This document shows, piece after piece, positions 14,401-24,700 of a stretch of 64,000 nucleotides of DNA. Origin of the DNA: Xenopus tropicalis (Eukaryota; Chordata; Amphibia; Anura; Pipidae); contig NC_030684.2 of the NCBI RefSeq assembly GCF_000004195.4, forward strand, positions 109,407,429 to 109,471,428, written 5' to 3'. The notes beneath the pieces were generated by a model. The model saw nothing but the letters and a program-made list of their open reading frames with translations, had not been told where the DNA came from and made no database searches. The position numbers and the translations under genes are program-made. The first letter of the stretch is position 1, and the number at the start of each line of letters is the position of its first letter.

Positions 14401-16291
14401 TGGGTTCAGTTAGGAACAGGGTCCCTGCTGAGTTATTACTAATGACTTGGAGATCTCAGCAAGTTCTTAATATTCTGTAGTAATAGAGGGGATTTATTGA
14501 TACTCATTGATAAATCATTTTCTCTTTAATCCCATGGGGAATGCAGACAGTGGGTTAAATCCCCTTTCATCAGGACACAGAAAGATGAATTGCAGACCTT
14601 CCCACCTGTATATGCCTCCTTCCCACCACTAGGAGCTTTTGTTGGCACTGGCAAATTCCAACCAAGCACAACTCAAGGCAAACTGTAATGCACTAAAAAC
14701 AACTAGGTTGTGGGAAGAAGAGAGAGTGTATTTTTCTTGTTTATGGAGGGAGGTCTGCGGTACCATGATGGGAACCATGAAATTACCAAAAGCTGTCCCA
14801 CAACTGGGAGGGAGGAAATTGAGGTTTTTTTTTTTTTCCATTAAAGTGTATGCCTAACCGACAGCGTTCCTGAACCAATGGGCAAAGGTAGCTTTAGAAG
14901 CTGGTAAAAAAACCCAGGTCAGAAGGGACCACAAATAACCACATCCAAATGGTGCGGTCCTTGAGATTATTGGGAGAACTGCAGAACTAGGGAATTACAC
15001 ATCACACAATCAAAAATTTCCATACTCTGGTACGCCCTTAAGGAAACCATATTCTGGTCTCCTTCAGCATGGTCTGTGTGACCCTCATAAAAAACTCTGA
15101 TCAGGACTGAGGTTTTAAAGGAGAATGCAAGTCAAAATGTAAAAAGCATACTGCCCAATAGTCCCCCTATTGTTTAGTAAAAACGCCACACTTTTGGCTC
15201 ACCTAATCAAATATTTACTCAGTCACACTTACTTCACATTTTCTAGAACAGGCAGCCATCTCTAAAAAGGTATTCTCCCTTCCTTTCCCTCCTTGCTTCA
15301 TACTGCACATGTGTTTCATTCCCTTCCCCCCCCCCACCCCTCTGCCAGATCCGCTTCTGATTGGCTGGTGGGCATGTGTAGCTCAGAACAGCAGACAGGA
15401 TCAAGTTACACACATGCTCAGAGAATAGGAAGGCTGCCGCTGGCACCTACAGGAAGGGGAGAGATATTTCAGTGATGTCACTGTAGTCTTCACACTGCTG
15501 TAGGCTGCCAGCACCATATCTCAGAGAAGCAAGCAGGGATCTGGGAATTTAGATATGCAGTAGGTACTTAAAAAGAATGCCTTTAGACTTACTTTTAATT
15601 TATATTAACCTTTCATTGTCCTTTAACCTCTGGACAACCAGTGTGGCAGGTATTGAAAGATTTCAAAGAGGCTGAGTGTGTCCTTTAATGGTTGATATGA
15701 GAATAGCACTCAATAGTAAGAAATCCAAGTCCGGCTTGGGACTCCTCCAGTTACATGGGAGTAGGAGAAACAATAGGTTACCTGAAAGCAGTTCTAATGT
15801 GTAGCGCTGGCTCCTTCTGAAAGCTCAGACTCAGGCACAATGCACTGAGATGGCGCCTACACACCAATATTACAGTTAAAATACATTTGTTGGTTTACTT
15901 ATAACATTTTAAATGTTAGAGTGAATCATTTGCTATGTAAACAGTGTAATTTAGTAATAAAAAGTAAACCATAAAAATCTTGACCAATTCTTTTTAAGTT
16001 TGTGGATAGTTGCCAAAATAAATTGAATAGATACAGTGTTTCCAATGTAACTCTAATGTAAAATGTTTTTTTTCCCCAAAGGCAGAAGAAGAGGAGGAAG
16101 AGAATGAAATGTCAGACAAAGCAGAGCAGCAATATCAGGAGCAGCAAACCAAAAAGCAGAATGAAATCGCTACAGCAACAGAGCAGCCAGATCCCACCGC
16201 CAGCTCCTTTGTCAACATCAGCTTTGTCATGGAAGAAGGGGATGCAGTCAGTCTGTCCAAAAAGCAGGAACTTTCTGCTGTCCCCACCTAG
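8429..16291 (+). CDS. fam177a1: FAM177A1, complete five-exon gene
   Basis: This is a small protein of 190 codons from a conserved animal family. The human protein is reported at the Golgi; its molecular activity is poorly defined. Coding exons are 8429-8449, 10087-10263, 12782-12848, 14287-14384 and 16082-16291, with consistent phase and GT/AG borders. The start ATG gives MEMATSE, and an in-frame TGA at 8423-8425, one codon upstream, supports it. Recognisable blocks are KIPRRIIHFASGETMEEYST with an acidic tail, a hydrophobic LTWGPYLWFYML stretch, CDFLGEKIASVLG, STPKYQYAIDEYYRMQKE, an acidic EEEEEE tract, and the end SSFVNISFVMEEGD. These match human FAM177A1 as I recall it. The gene runs in the same direction as SRP54 and converges on PPP2R3C. 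Confidence 0.95.
9090..9297. mobile_element. TTAA-type MITE in FAM177A1 intron 1
   Basis: It lies between TTTTTAAAGGAATGG and GGTGAACAACCCCTTTAA, the ends of a common Xenopus TTAA MITE. It abuts the next element directly. Confidence 0.5.
9298..9629. mobile_element. MITE family A (ACAGGTATSGGACC ends), copy 1
   Basis: The ends TACAGGTATCGGACCCCTTA and AATGGGTCCTGTACCTGTA are inverted repeats. Internal marks are TTATCCGGAAACCCAT, GTAATAAAAAGAGTACCTTG and TTTAGTAGACTTAAGG. The same family recurs at 9785-10048, 28101-28215, 32679-32998, 34643-34930 and 42351-42678. The superfamily is not resolved. Confidence 0.65.
9785..10048. mobile_element. MITE family A, copy 2, 5'-truncated and split by family C
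   Basis: It starts at AACATCCTATTGGG inside the consensus and ends ATCTTATACCTGTA. At TTTAGTAGACTTA it is interrupted by a 131-base palindromic element, after which GGTCTGGTGATCC resumes the family A sequence. Confidence 0.6.
9833..9963. mobile_element. MITE family C inserted in family A with a TTA duplication
   Basis: The inverted ends are CCCCCATATGTAATGAAAGG and CCTTTTATTACATATGGGGT. TTA flanks both sides in place of the single TTA of family A. Relatives are at 54577-54748 and 62560-62712, recognised by AAGTTTGCCYRGGAGCAGTA and ATAGCAACCAAT. A 3-bp TTA/TAA duplication is typical of Harbinger-type elements. Confidence 0.65.
10087..10263 (+). CDS. fam177a1: FAM177A1 coding exon 2
   Basis: The acceptor is TTCTTAAAG and the donor is GTATGG. 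There are 59 codons, with the basic KKRKIPRR run, HFASGETMEEYS and an acidic segment. Confidence 0.94.
10388..10640. mobile_element. TTAA-type MITE, GTGACAGGTCC ends, 5'-truncated
   Basis: The end GGGTGACAGGTCCTCTTTAA and the internal GGACACTGTTAT and GGGGGACCTGATGCC match the fuller copy at 29233-29660 in reverse orientation. Confidence 0.6.
11960..12055. repeat. Fragment of a GGGATGCACC hAT-like repeat
   Basis: TAGGGATGCACCAGATCCCA and the following GATTTGG resemble the start of the element at 28552-28698. The other end is not clear. Confidence 0.4.
12782..12848 (+). CDS. fam177a1: FAM177A1 coding exon 3
   Basis: It follows a strong polypyrimidine tract (TTTCCTTCTCCAG) and uses donor GTATTT. 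It encodes SKLTWGPYLWFYMLRVATST plus LS, a hydrophobic segment. Confidence 0.93.
12905..13200. mobile_element. Degenerate MITE, AAGGTGGCC type
   Basis: GGCGGCCAAACAAGGGCAG, internal CGACAGGCCTGCCCGACAAA and GATCCTAGGGCCAAATAAT resemble the copy at 1227-1430. The ends are weak. Confidence 0.35.
13771..14066. mobile_element. GGGATGCAC hAT-like MITE in FAM177A1 intron 3
   Basis: It starts GAGGGATGCACAAATCC and ends GAATCTTGGGTTCGGTGCAT. It has GGATTCGG/GGTTCGGCCAA blocks like those at 28552-28698. Confidence 0.5.
14287..14384 (+). CDS. fam177a1: FAM177A1 coding exon 4
   Basis: The acceptor is TCTTTTCAG and the donor is GTTTGT. It encodes CDFLGEKIASVLGVSTP then KYQYAIDEYYRMQKE, the best-conserved part of the family. 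Confidence 0.95.
15114..15626. mobile_element. TTAA-type MITE in FAM177A1 intron 4
   Basis: It is bounded by TTAAAGGAGAATGCAAGTCA and CATTGTCCTTTAA and carries a C-run near 15326-15335. TTAA at both ends fits the T2/Kolobok-like class in Xenopus. Confidence 0.5.
16082..16291 (+). CDS. fam177a1: FAM177A1 terminal coding exon
   Basis: The acceptor is CCCCAAAG. It encodes an AEEEEEENEMSDKAEQQ acidic/Gln-rich tail ending LSAVPT, with TAG at 16289-16291. Confidence 0.93.
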   Translation, partial: AEEEEEENEMSDKAEQQYQEQQTKKQNEIATATEQPDPTASSFVNISFVMEEGDAVSLSKKQELSAVPT

Positions 16292-16994
16292 GAGAGAATG
16301 GCTTTACTCTTTGTGCTGGGAACTGAAGGGAAACCCACTCCTGCCAAAAACTCAGTGCCTTCCTCAGAGACGTATGTCCAAACAGAAGGTCTAGGCCCAT
16401 CCAGCTGTAACTTGTACCAGTGATATTATTGGCATAGATCAGTACCTATGATGATTCTGGCATGCAGTTTGTTATTGAAGCAACTGAAAATATAAAAACA
16501 CCCCCTATGTAACAATAACATACTAGATTTACTGTTTTACAGGGTCTTAATGAAACTTTCATGTGCCATTCCCTATACACAGCTTTGTGAGGATTGGATT
16601 AAACATGGAAGAAACCATGGTTATTTTATTAGGTATGAATGCATTACCAATATTTGCTTTATTCAAAGCTTATTTATGTTCAAGCCCCTTTCTGGATGAC
16701 ATCACCATCACTTTCCCCCATCACTAAGATGTATCTGGGCACTTTTGGATAGCAGGGGTAACAAGCAAAGGTCAGGATAAAATGTACATTTTTTTGAACC
16801 TACATGACTTAAAGAGAAACTCCTATAACTTCTATTTATTTTAGGGTTATATATAACTGTGCCTTTAAGTTATTGCATGTTATCTGATATTTCTAATTGT
16901 TGCTTCAGAAAGAGTACCCATGTATAACTGCAGGGTGACTTAGTTGTTTTGTTATATACATACATATATACAAAGACTGTTCCTAATCTGGCAT

Positions 16995-17000
16995 AATAAA
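16995..17000 (+). terminator. fam177a1: Candidate proximal poly(A) signal of FAM177A1
   Basis: AATAAA about 700 bases after the stop codon, in AT-rich sequence. Confidence 0.5.
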
Positions 17001-17293
17001 TAGAGTTGTTCCTTTATATTTAACAAAAATGTTCTGAAAAGAATCTTCCTCTGAAATGATTGTGGCTCAACACATTGCCCATGCACCATATAAGAACATG
17101 TACATCCGAGACTGGATAAAGCATACATTATACTACTGCTGGTGATATGCAGATCCAGGTCTGGTTTAGCAAAGCCATTTTAATGCAACAGTGTTGGACT
17201 GGCTGAACATTTTATTCACAGCACTAGGAGGACCACAAGTTTGATCCCCCTGACTTTTTTGTGGAGGAAGTTCTTAAAGGGATATTGCTACTT

Positions 17294-17500
17294 TTAGGGT
17301 GAAGACACACGGAGCTACTAGTAGCAGCTACTTGTCATGGCTACTAAAACAGACAATGCTGATCGTTTACTGATAATTGTCTCTACATGTGTTTTTAGCA
17401 GAGGCAAGTCTCAGTATTGTCTATGGCAGGGTCATTTGTGGAGTTAAGTAGCTGTGAAAAAGTAGCTGCTACTAGTAGCTCAGTGTGTCTTTACCCTTAA
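17294..17500. mobile_element. Palindromic MITE family H, copy 1
   Basis: TTAGGGTGAAGACACACGGA and the reverse complement of TCAGTGTGTCTTTACCCTTA form terminal arms continuing through GAGCTACTAGTAGCAGCTAC. The second copy is at 56859-57060. Confidence 0.7.
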
Positions 17501-18315
17501 AGTAACACGGTTATGGTTGCTGCCCAAACCTCCACTTGTGGGAACTGGGATGCTGCTATGATGGGAGATTTTAGCATCTACACCACTAAATAAAATTAAA
17601 TAGGGCAAATTTGCTTAAAAATAAAAACAACCTTTGTCCCATTTGATTTTTTTTTTTTTTTTTTATATAAAGAAGAGAGCAGGTCTGGGATTAGGTTAGC
17701 AATTAGAATCACTAGGGGGGTGGCCTGCATTGTCCTTTACTGCATACTTGGTGGTGCCCCCATATACTCAGGGGAAATACACTGTGATAAAATACTAGAT
17801 AATGTCACAAAATGTTTCCCGAGACTGGATCTTATCACACTGAATATGTGGAAGTAGTTGGTGTTTTTTGCATATACCCAAGAAGCAACTACCATGTATT
17901 ACTATTCTCTTTCTATACTTAGCACTTTTTATCACACTATTTACAGTAATTTAACTTGAGACATAATGCAAATTCTCAGCAGGCTAAACAGCATCATGTT
18001 TGTAACTTCTTGTAGAAGAAATATAGGGAAACTAAATGTACACAATCAAAATTTTTTTTGTGTGTTCAAAGAAATGCAGCATTTTCTTATATATTTTGTT
18101 GAATTCAGATTAAATATTGTAAAGTGCATCTCTATTTATGTTCTGGCCAACCTGCCTCTTTAACGCCACCATAATGCCATCAGTGGGTGGGGGGTACTCA
18201 GAAACACTATTGCTTCTAGCTGAATTTATGTTATTGTTTCATTTCAGAAGCACAAAATGAACAAAAGATAATGTACATTGTATGATACCTGTTAAACAAA
18301 TTACACTTTAGGTCA

Positions 18316-18328
18316 AATAAACTTTATT
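18316..18328. terminator. Palindromic bidirectional poly(A) signal
   Basis: AATAAA (18316-18321), one C, then TTTATT (18323-18328, which is AATAAA on the minus strand). It lies 250 bases past the PPP2R3C stop on the minus strand and 2.0 kb past the FAM177A1 stop on the plus strand, so it could end both transcripts. Confidence 0.55.
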
Positions 18329-18577
18329 AAATCAGTGCTTCTACAAAATTATTTTATAAGACTGAAAAAAGTGTATTGTATTGTACAATGAAATGCAGTC
18401 ATAATTTAAAATACTTTGCAAGAGCTGAATTTATATTTACAAATAAGCTTTATCTCTGTGTAGATTTACATGGGGAGTAGTATAGTTGAAAGTGTTGTGT
18501 GGACCTTTAAAACATCAGAAGCAATTCCAAGCCAGGCCAGTAAGCAATTTAAACTCAGCCAAAGTCCAATTCTTCCC

Positions 18578-18766
18578 TTATGTGTCATCAATATCTGGAG
18601 GGCTTTCCCCATCATTTGCCACTAGCACTTCTCTGTTTTCATAGGTCCAAAAGCCATTTAGATCTATGAGAATACTGCATACAGTGTCACCTTGGCTGCT
18701 CTGGATTAGATCCTGAAGAGTAATTCGCAGAGGGTCTTTTGGTTTGACCATATCGAATATTTCATC
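18578..18766 (-). CDS. ppp2r3c: PPP2R3C terminal coding exon
   Basis: It runs from DEIFDMVKPKDPLRITLQ to PPDIDDT, with TAA at 18580-18578. The acceptor is TTCCAG. Confidence 0.96.
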   Translation of the reverse strand, partial: DEIFDMVKPKDPLRITLQDLIQSSQGDTVCSILIDLNGFWTYENREVLVANDGESPPDIDDT

Positions 18767-21700
18767 CTGGAACAAACAGACACAAAGATATTGGACACTG
18801 CTCTGCAATAGTATTAGCTGCACTACAAAAATGTAAATTGTGGGCGAGGCCAGTCACAACAAGAAAAGCTTAATTGGCTTGAATAGAAGCATCTACTGTG
18901 ACACTTTCATGCTCAGTTATATTGCTCCTGTGTCAATGTACAATAAAAATGGGCAGGGAAGCATCAGGAGGCTCTTCCTACATCAGCAATTAAACTTTTG
19001 CCATTCTGCCATCCATAACAACTACAGAGGCAGCACTTACATGGCATCTAGCCATCTATAGTTAAGCTCCTATATAAAGCTAAAAGCAGTGCAGATACAC
19101 CAACCCAACATCTGATTTTATTTATAAATTCATTACAGCCCTACCATGTACAAGAAGATAGACAATCACAAATTATTATATAGGCCATGCATGCGTTCAT
19201 TAGTATTAATAAACTGATAAATGTACAGAAGTGAATTGCTTGTGTTATCCATTGTTCACTGCTTCAAAATTACCTTTACATCCTGGAAAGAGACAGCCTC
19301 TTGGCCATGGATTTTCATTTGTTCCTGGATTGCCTAATGCAAAACATAGCCCTCATAAGTAATAAGTATTATAAATCATTAGAAAACTAACACACATATT
19401 ATTAACACACAAATCCTTAGTAGCAAAGTAAACACTGTGTGGTTTTTCAGCTTGTATGTTATAAGCCTGAAGAAGAGAGCTAAGCAGTCCCAAAACCTTG
19501 CATTTTGTAATAGTTAAACACTTTCCTGTTTTGGAATCCTTTTGATTCAGCAGACCCACCATAGAATAGAAGCCAGTTGGGGGGTGGGGTGGGAAATAGG
19601 GTCCAAGTAGTACTTGGTCCAGATCTAACGAGAAGGATTATTGAGGAACACAGTGCACAAAATGCAATTTTTGCACACAAATTGCCATGTTTTTACCCAC
19701 AATGCAGCATTTTAACCTAAATTCCAATGTTATTGTGGCCAAGGGTGAGATTGCTCCTGCCACAATTGTGTCTAAATTGCCTGTGCGCATGTTCACATCT
19801 TAGATATAAGTTGCAGCTAACATTACCAGGGTATTGCGTCACTTCCTGCACACAGACTTAAATTTTGTATATTGTTTCTTTCGGCGCAGATCTGCTTCAA
19901 ATGCTGATGCAACCCTCAAATTGCCACCACGGTCAGGGCGGCGCTGCCTCCATATGTGCACTTGTGCATGATCCAGCAGAGGTGGGACAGCTGCACTGGC
20001 ACTCAGTGCTGTGCAAGGAGTGTATTAGGGCACAATGGCATTAATAGATGTTTAATTTGAGAGACACTTGGTATTCTTCAGAGATGTGCCCGATTGCATC
20101 TTACTATTGGGGCACACTGTTTTTCCTTCATGCCTGTCCCACCAGGTGCTACCCATTTAGTTACACATCCACTAGATATGAATTCCTACCCTGAAGAAGA
20201 AGTTAAGTGAGAAGACATTCAGAGAGCCCTTGTTCTCAATATCCAGGAGTTTAAAGATGTACTGAAGCGCAGCAGGTTCCTTCCTGTTCTCCAAAGCCAA
20301 AACAAAGTCCAGGTATGTCTTGTAATCCTACAGATTAACAGAAACAACAACATTTGTTTAATGTTTCATTGATCTTTCAGGTCATTAACCATGCATCAGC
20401 CAAACTCTGCAATGTCTTTGGGCTGTTTTATGTAGTACGTGAGAATGGAGAGTTCCCCATCCATATTTGCATCTGTATCAGTGGAAGTTACTAGGCTCCT
20501 TAGCTTGGCTAAGCAGGTAAATGGGATCGTGTTTAACAGCAGATCAATTGATCAGTTTCCACTGTTAGGCAGTGGCACACAGCAATTAACATCTCAGGAG
20601 GAGGATGAAGCTCTCAAAGCTTCCGTTTATTTCTAAAGTAATTGTGTACAAATGCAGAAACAAGCCCTTGTCAGATGTAAAACCCAATCTCTAAGGAACC
20701 TGATAAGCGAGTTTGCCCTTTCTTACAGGTAACTGCTGTAGAAGTGAGGGGTGATTTAGAGTGGTTTGTCCCCAGTGCCTGAGCAGGTAGTTACTATGGG
20801 TGAAATAATGCTGAAAACCACAGAGGTATTTCCATACAGTAAAAGCACTACGGACTATTTTATGGTAGAATAAGCCAAACAAATGGTGTATCTTTTCTAG
20901 CTAAAGAATGTCATCACTTCCTGGTCAGAAGGCTGTACCAGTATAGCCACAGTACTCCCAAAGTAATCTTTATCAGAAGGGTCTATGTAAATACAGCCAT
21001 AGGCACTTACAGTAATGCTACATTGCATCCTCTATCAAAAGAAACATGATTTCTTGTCTCCTTTTTTTTTCCTGTGCCAGAGTCTGCACAGCTCTCTCCT
21101 GCTCCTCCCTCCCCCTCCATCCTATGAGGCTTCTGATCATCTGAACAGGCAAAATATGGGGAGACTTAAGGGCACTATTGAGAGAACTGAAGGTATGCCT
21201 GCAGCTTGAGATTAACTCTTTATTAGCCTTTCCTTCTCCTTTAAAGGACATGTAAACCCTACATTTTCCTACCATTTATATAAGTTGGGCACATCTCCCC
21301 CACCCAAACCACATCACTTGTATTGCATATATCCCCTCCGTTCACCAGCACCATCACATTTTCCTAAAACAAATAGCAGCTTTCACCCAGTTGCCATTTT
21401 TCCTCTGACGTCATAAATGACATTTACATCTGCAAACAGCACATGTACAGTTTATGCAAAGGAAAATGCAAGATTACATTGAAATTACTTTGATAAAAAA
21501 AAATCCTGCTTGGATTGTGCCCTGTAAAGATTAAGCTGAGCTAAGTAGCGAAGATTAGAAGAAAAACATGTTTCTCCAGCAGGGTGCACAGCTACAGCAG
21601 AGTTTCTATAACAACTAACAGTGCCATCTCTTCATTGGCTGCTAGACTGGATAATGTGTTTGGTAAGAACTGAGCATACTCAGTAGCCAAGATAGAGTCC

Positions 21701-24700
21701 TCTATCAAAAGAAACACAGGATTTCTTGTCATCTTTTATGTAAACATGTTCTTAAGTATCATACTTCCTCTCCTTTAGGGCTCATTCAGGGTTGGGACAG
21801 TGCAGCTATCTCCCTCTCCCTTCTCCTGCTCTCCCCTTCCATAACAATTCATAAGAATTCACTTCCCCTCCAATCAGAATGTGTGATCTGAGCTACCAGC
21901 ATTTAGAGCTGCAGCAGGAAGTTACTAAGACCAAGCTAAAATGGCAGCTACAATCTTAAACAAACAGAGGGAGCTTCTAGGGCTCTTTACTCAAGTAGTG
22001 TAAAGTTTTCTGCAGAATAAATATCACGTTCTAGGTGGCACTAATGTGGCGAATCTATTGGCGGTAAAATGCCAAAATTACTTTCCTTCTCCTTTAAAAA
22101 AGTAGCTGACATTTAAGTTAACTTTCAGTATGTTATAGAATGACAACTTTTAATTGGTATTAATTTATTATTTTGTATAGTTTTTGAATTATTTGCCTTC
22201 TTCTTCTGACCTTGTTCCAGCTTTAAACAGAGGTCACTGACCCCAGTAGCCAAAAAATTGCTCAGTGAAGCCACAATTATATTGTTATTTTTTATTGCAT
22301 ATTTTTCTATTTAGACCCTCTCATATTCATAGTCCAGTATCCCATTTAAACCACTGCCTGGTTGCTTGGAAAAATTAGACCCTAGCAACCAGATATATGC
22401 TGAAATTCCAAACTGAAGATATCTAATACCTGTTCAAGTGCCTAGTTCTAGTGTATGTGTGTGTGATTAGAATGAATTATCTTATGGTTGCCACCCTCCC
22501 TCAGATGCCTAGAGATTGATGCTGGGCTCCCTTTATTAATATGAACACCGTAAGAAATATCTGGGACTCTTTTATTGTTTTATGGTTCTTTTAAAGTGTA
22601 CTATTAAAAATTAACTTTTAATTCCAAATCCTGTGGGGGGAGGTGCCCTTGCGAGGTGTGCTTACAAAATTAAGACCAGTTGCATATTGTCTCAGAATAT
22701 CACTCTTTACATCCCCTCTTTACATCCCCTTAAAAGTTAATTTTAAGGGGAACAACATCTTTAATGCATCACATGCACAACTAAGTGATTCCCACCCATA
22801 ATTTACTTTTCATTACTCATTTTCCTCAACAGCAAATTTCAAAATAGTTAAATATTTGAAACAGATTTTGTAAAATTACCATCTCTCCATCATAAGTCAG
22901 ACATTCCTGGAAGACACGATCCAGAAAGACACAAGTCAAGGTACCAGTTCCATATCGGGAAAGTTCCTCTTTGCTCAGCATCCCATTATGGTCCTTATCC
23001 AGATTCAGGTACTGACCTTAGTATAAACAAGGAGAAAACAAAGATAAAGCTAAAGGATCCTGGTGGCATGCTAAAGTTTTATTTCCAATACACGGTGAGG
23101 GCAGTGAGGTTGTGGAATGCCCTTCCTAGTGATGTGGTAATGGCAGACTCTGTTAATGCCTTTAAGAGGGGCCTGGATGAGTTCTTGAACAATCAGAATA
23201 TCCAAGGCTATTGTGATACTAATATCTACAGTTAGTACTAGTGGTTGTATATATATAGTTTATGTATGTGAGTGTATAGATTGGTAAGTGTAGAGGTTGT
23301 GTGTGCTGGGTTTACTTGGAAGGGTTGAACTTGATGGACTCTGGTCTTTTTTCAACCCTATGTAACTATACTATGTAACATCCTTGCTAATTGGGTATAT
23401 GGTTACAACTTTGTAACTGGGGTTTGGAAATCCATGTAAAGGATGGACAAAGGGATCATTAGGAACACAGAATTATCTACTTTATTATTATTAGTAAGAA
23501 ACAAAAGGCCGCATTGACTAAAGAAGTAAAAACATATGTTTATTACCATAGACCCTTAATGCAGATGGAGCAGAAAACCAGTTAGACTCTTGGCTCTCTT
23601 TTGAGAGATCTTCATCTCGTAGCTGGAAGAAAAGTGAGAGATTAACTGAAACTGCACTATGAAAAAGCTTTGCAACTAAATATCCGGATCATATGCTTAC
23701 CTCAAGTAAATCATCCAGAAAACTGCACGCCAAAATATCTTGTATTTTTATCTTTCCTAGCACAGGAAACAAAGCGTTAATTCTATGTTGCTATGAGACT
23801 GTAGCTACTGCTCAGATAAAGGACTCCCAAAGTACAACACTGTTCAACAACCCTTGTTTCCAAAGTGGTAGCCTGAAATGGCTGCAGAGCAACACAACAA
23901 GGACCTGTGCTTATCTATTTTTGTTTGAAGCCAATATATGATTTTAGTAAAGGATGACATTACCCTGTTATATAGTATTTAATACAGCAGCTTTCAGTTT
24001 TTTTGAGGTTCAAGCTGCCATTCTATTTGTTCATGGACTTCCTTAGCATGGAAAACAGTTAACGATAAAAACATTCCTTGCTATATTTAAGGCCTTATCA
24101 AGGAAATAAAATTGACAGACATTAAATGCCAACTTAATTATCTATCAGGCTGCAACCCCCTTATTGCTATGGGCCCTCTGATGGGGTAGCTCCACAGTTT
24201 GGGTACCCCTAATCCAATAAGTGGCACCTAACTCACAAAGCTTTTACTTAAAGGAGAATGAAATCTCTTTATATCACTTCAAGCCCTACTCCTGAACTGT
24301 ACCACATTTGCACCCCAATAAAGCATTTCCCCCATACCTTATAATAAAAGCCAGAGTAGTGCATTGGGATTAGTGGCCACCATGTCTGTCTGCTTGACAT
24401 CCTCTCCTTCAATTTACCATAGTTATGATAACAGACACAATATGATGAAAAATAAATTTCACTAATTTGACTAGTTTTACAGTGTATTATTTGACACAAA
24501 CGATCAGCTGTATATAACTGTGTCCTTATTTATAGCAAAGATATTTATTTATGCTTACCTGTCCTTAAAGGATCAAGAAAGAAAAAGAACTTTCGCACAG
24601 CTGTACAGACATAGAAAGAATAGAAAGACTTTTCCAAACCATCCAGTTGGGGTAATGTCGGAATCAATTCAAGAATGTAATTTTCCAAGTCCTATAAAAC

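Larger units (their letters stand above)
16292..18340 (+). other. fam177a1: FAM177A1 3'UTR (short and possible long form)
   Basis: AATAAA hexamers occur at 16995-17000 and 18316-18321, giving possible 3'UTRs of about 0.7 and 2.0 kb. A MITE at 17294-17500 would lie inside the long form. Which signal is used cannot be told from sequence. Confidence 0.45.
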
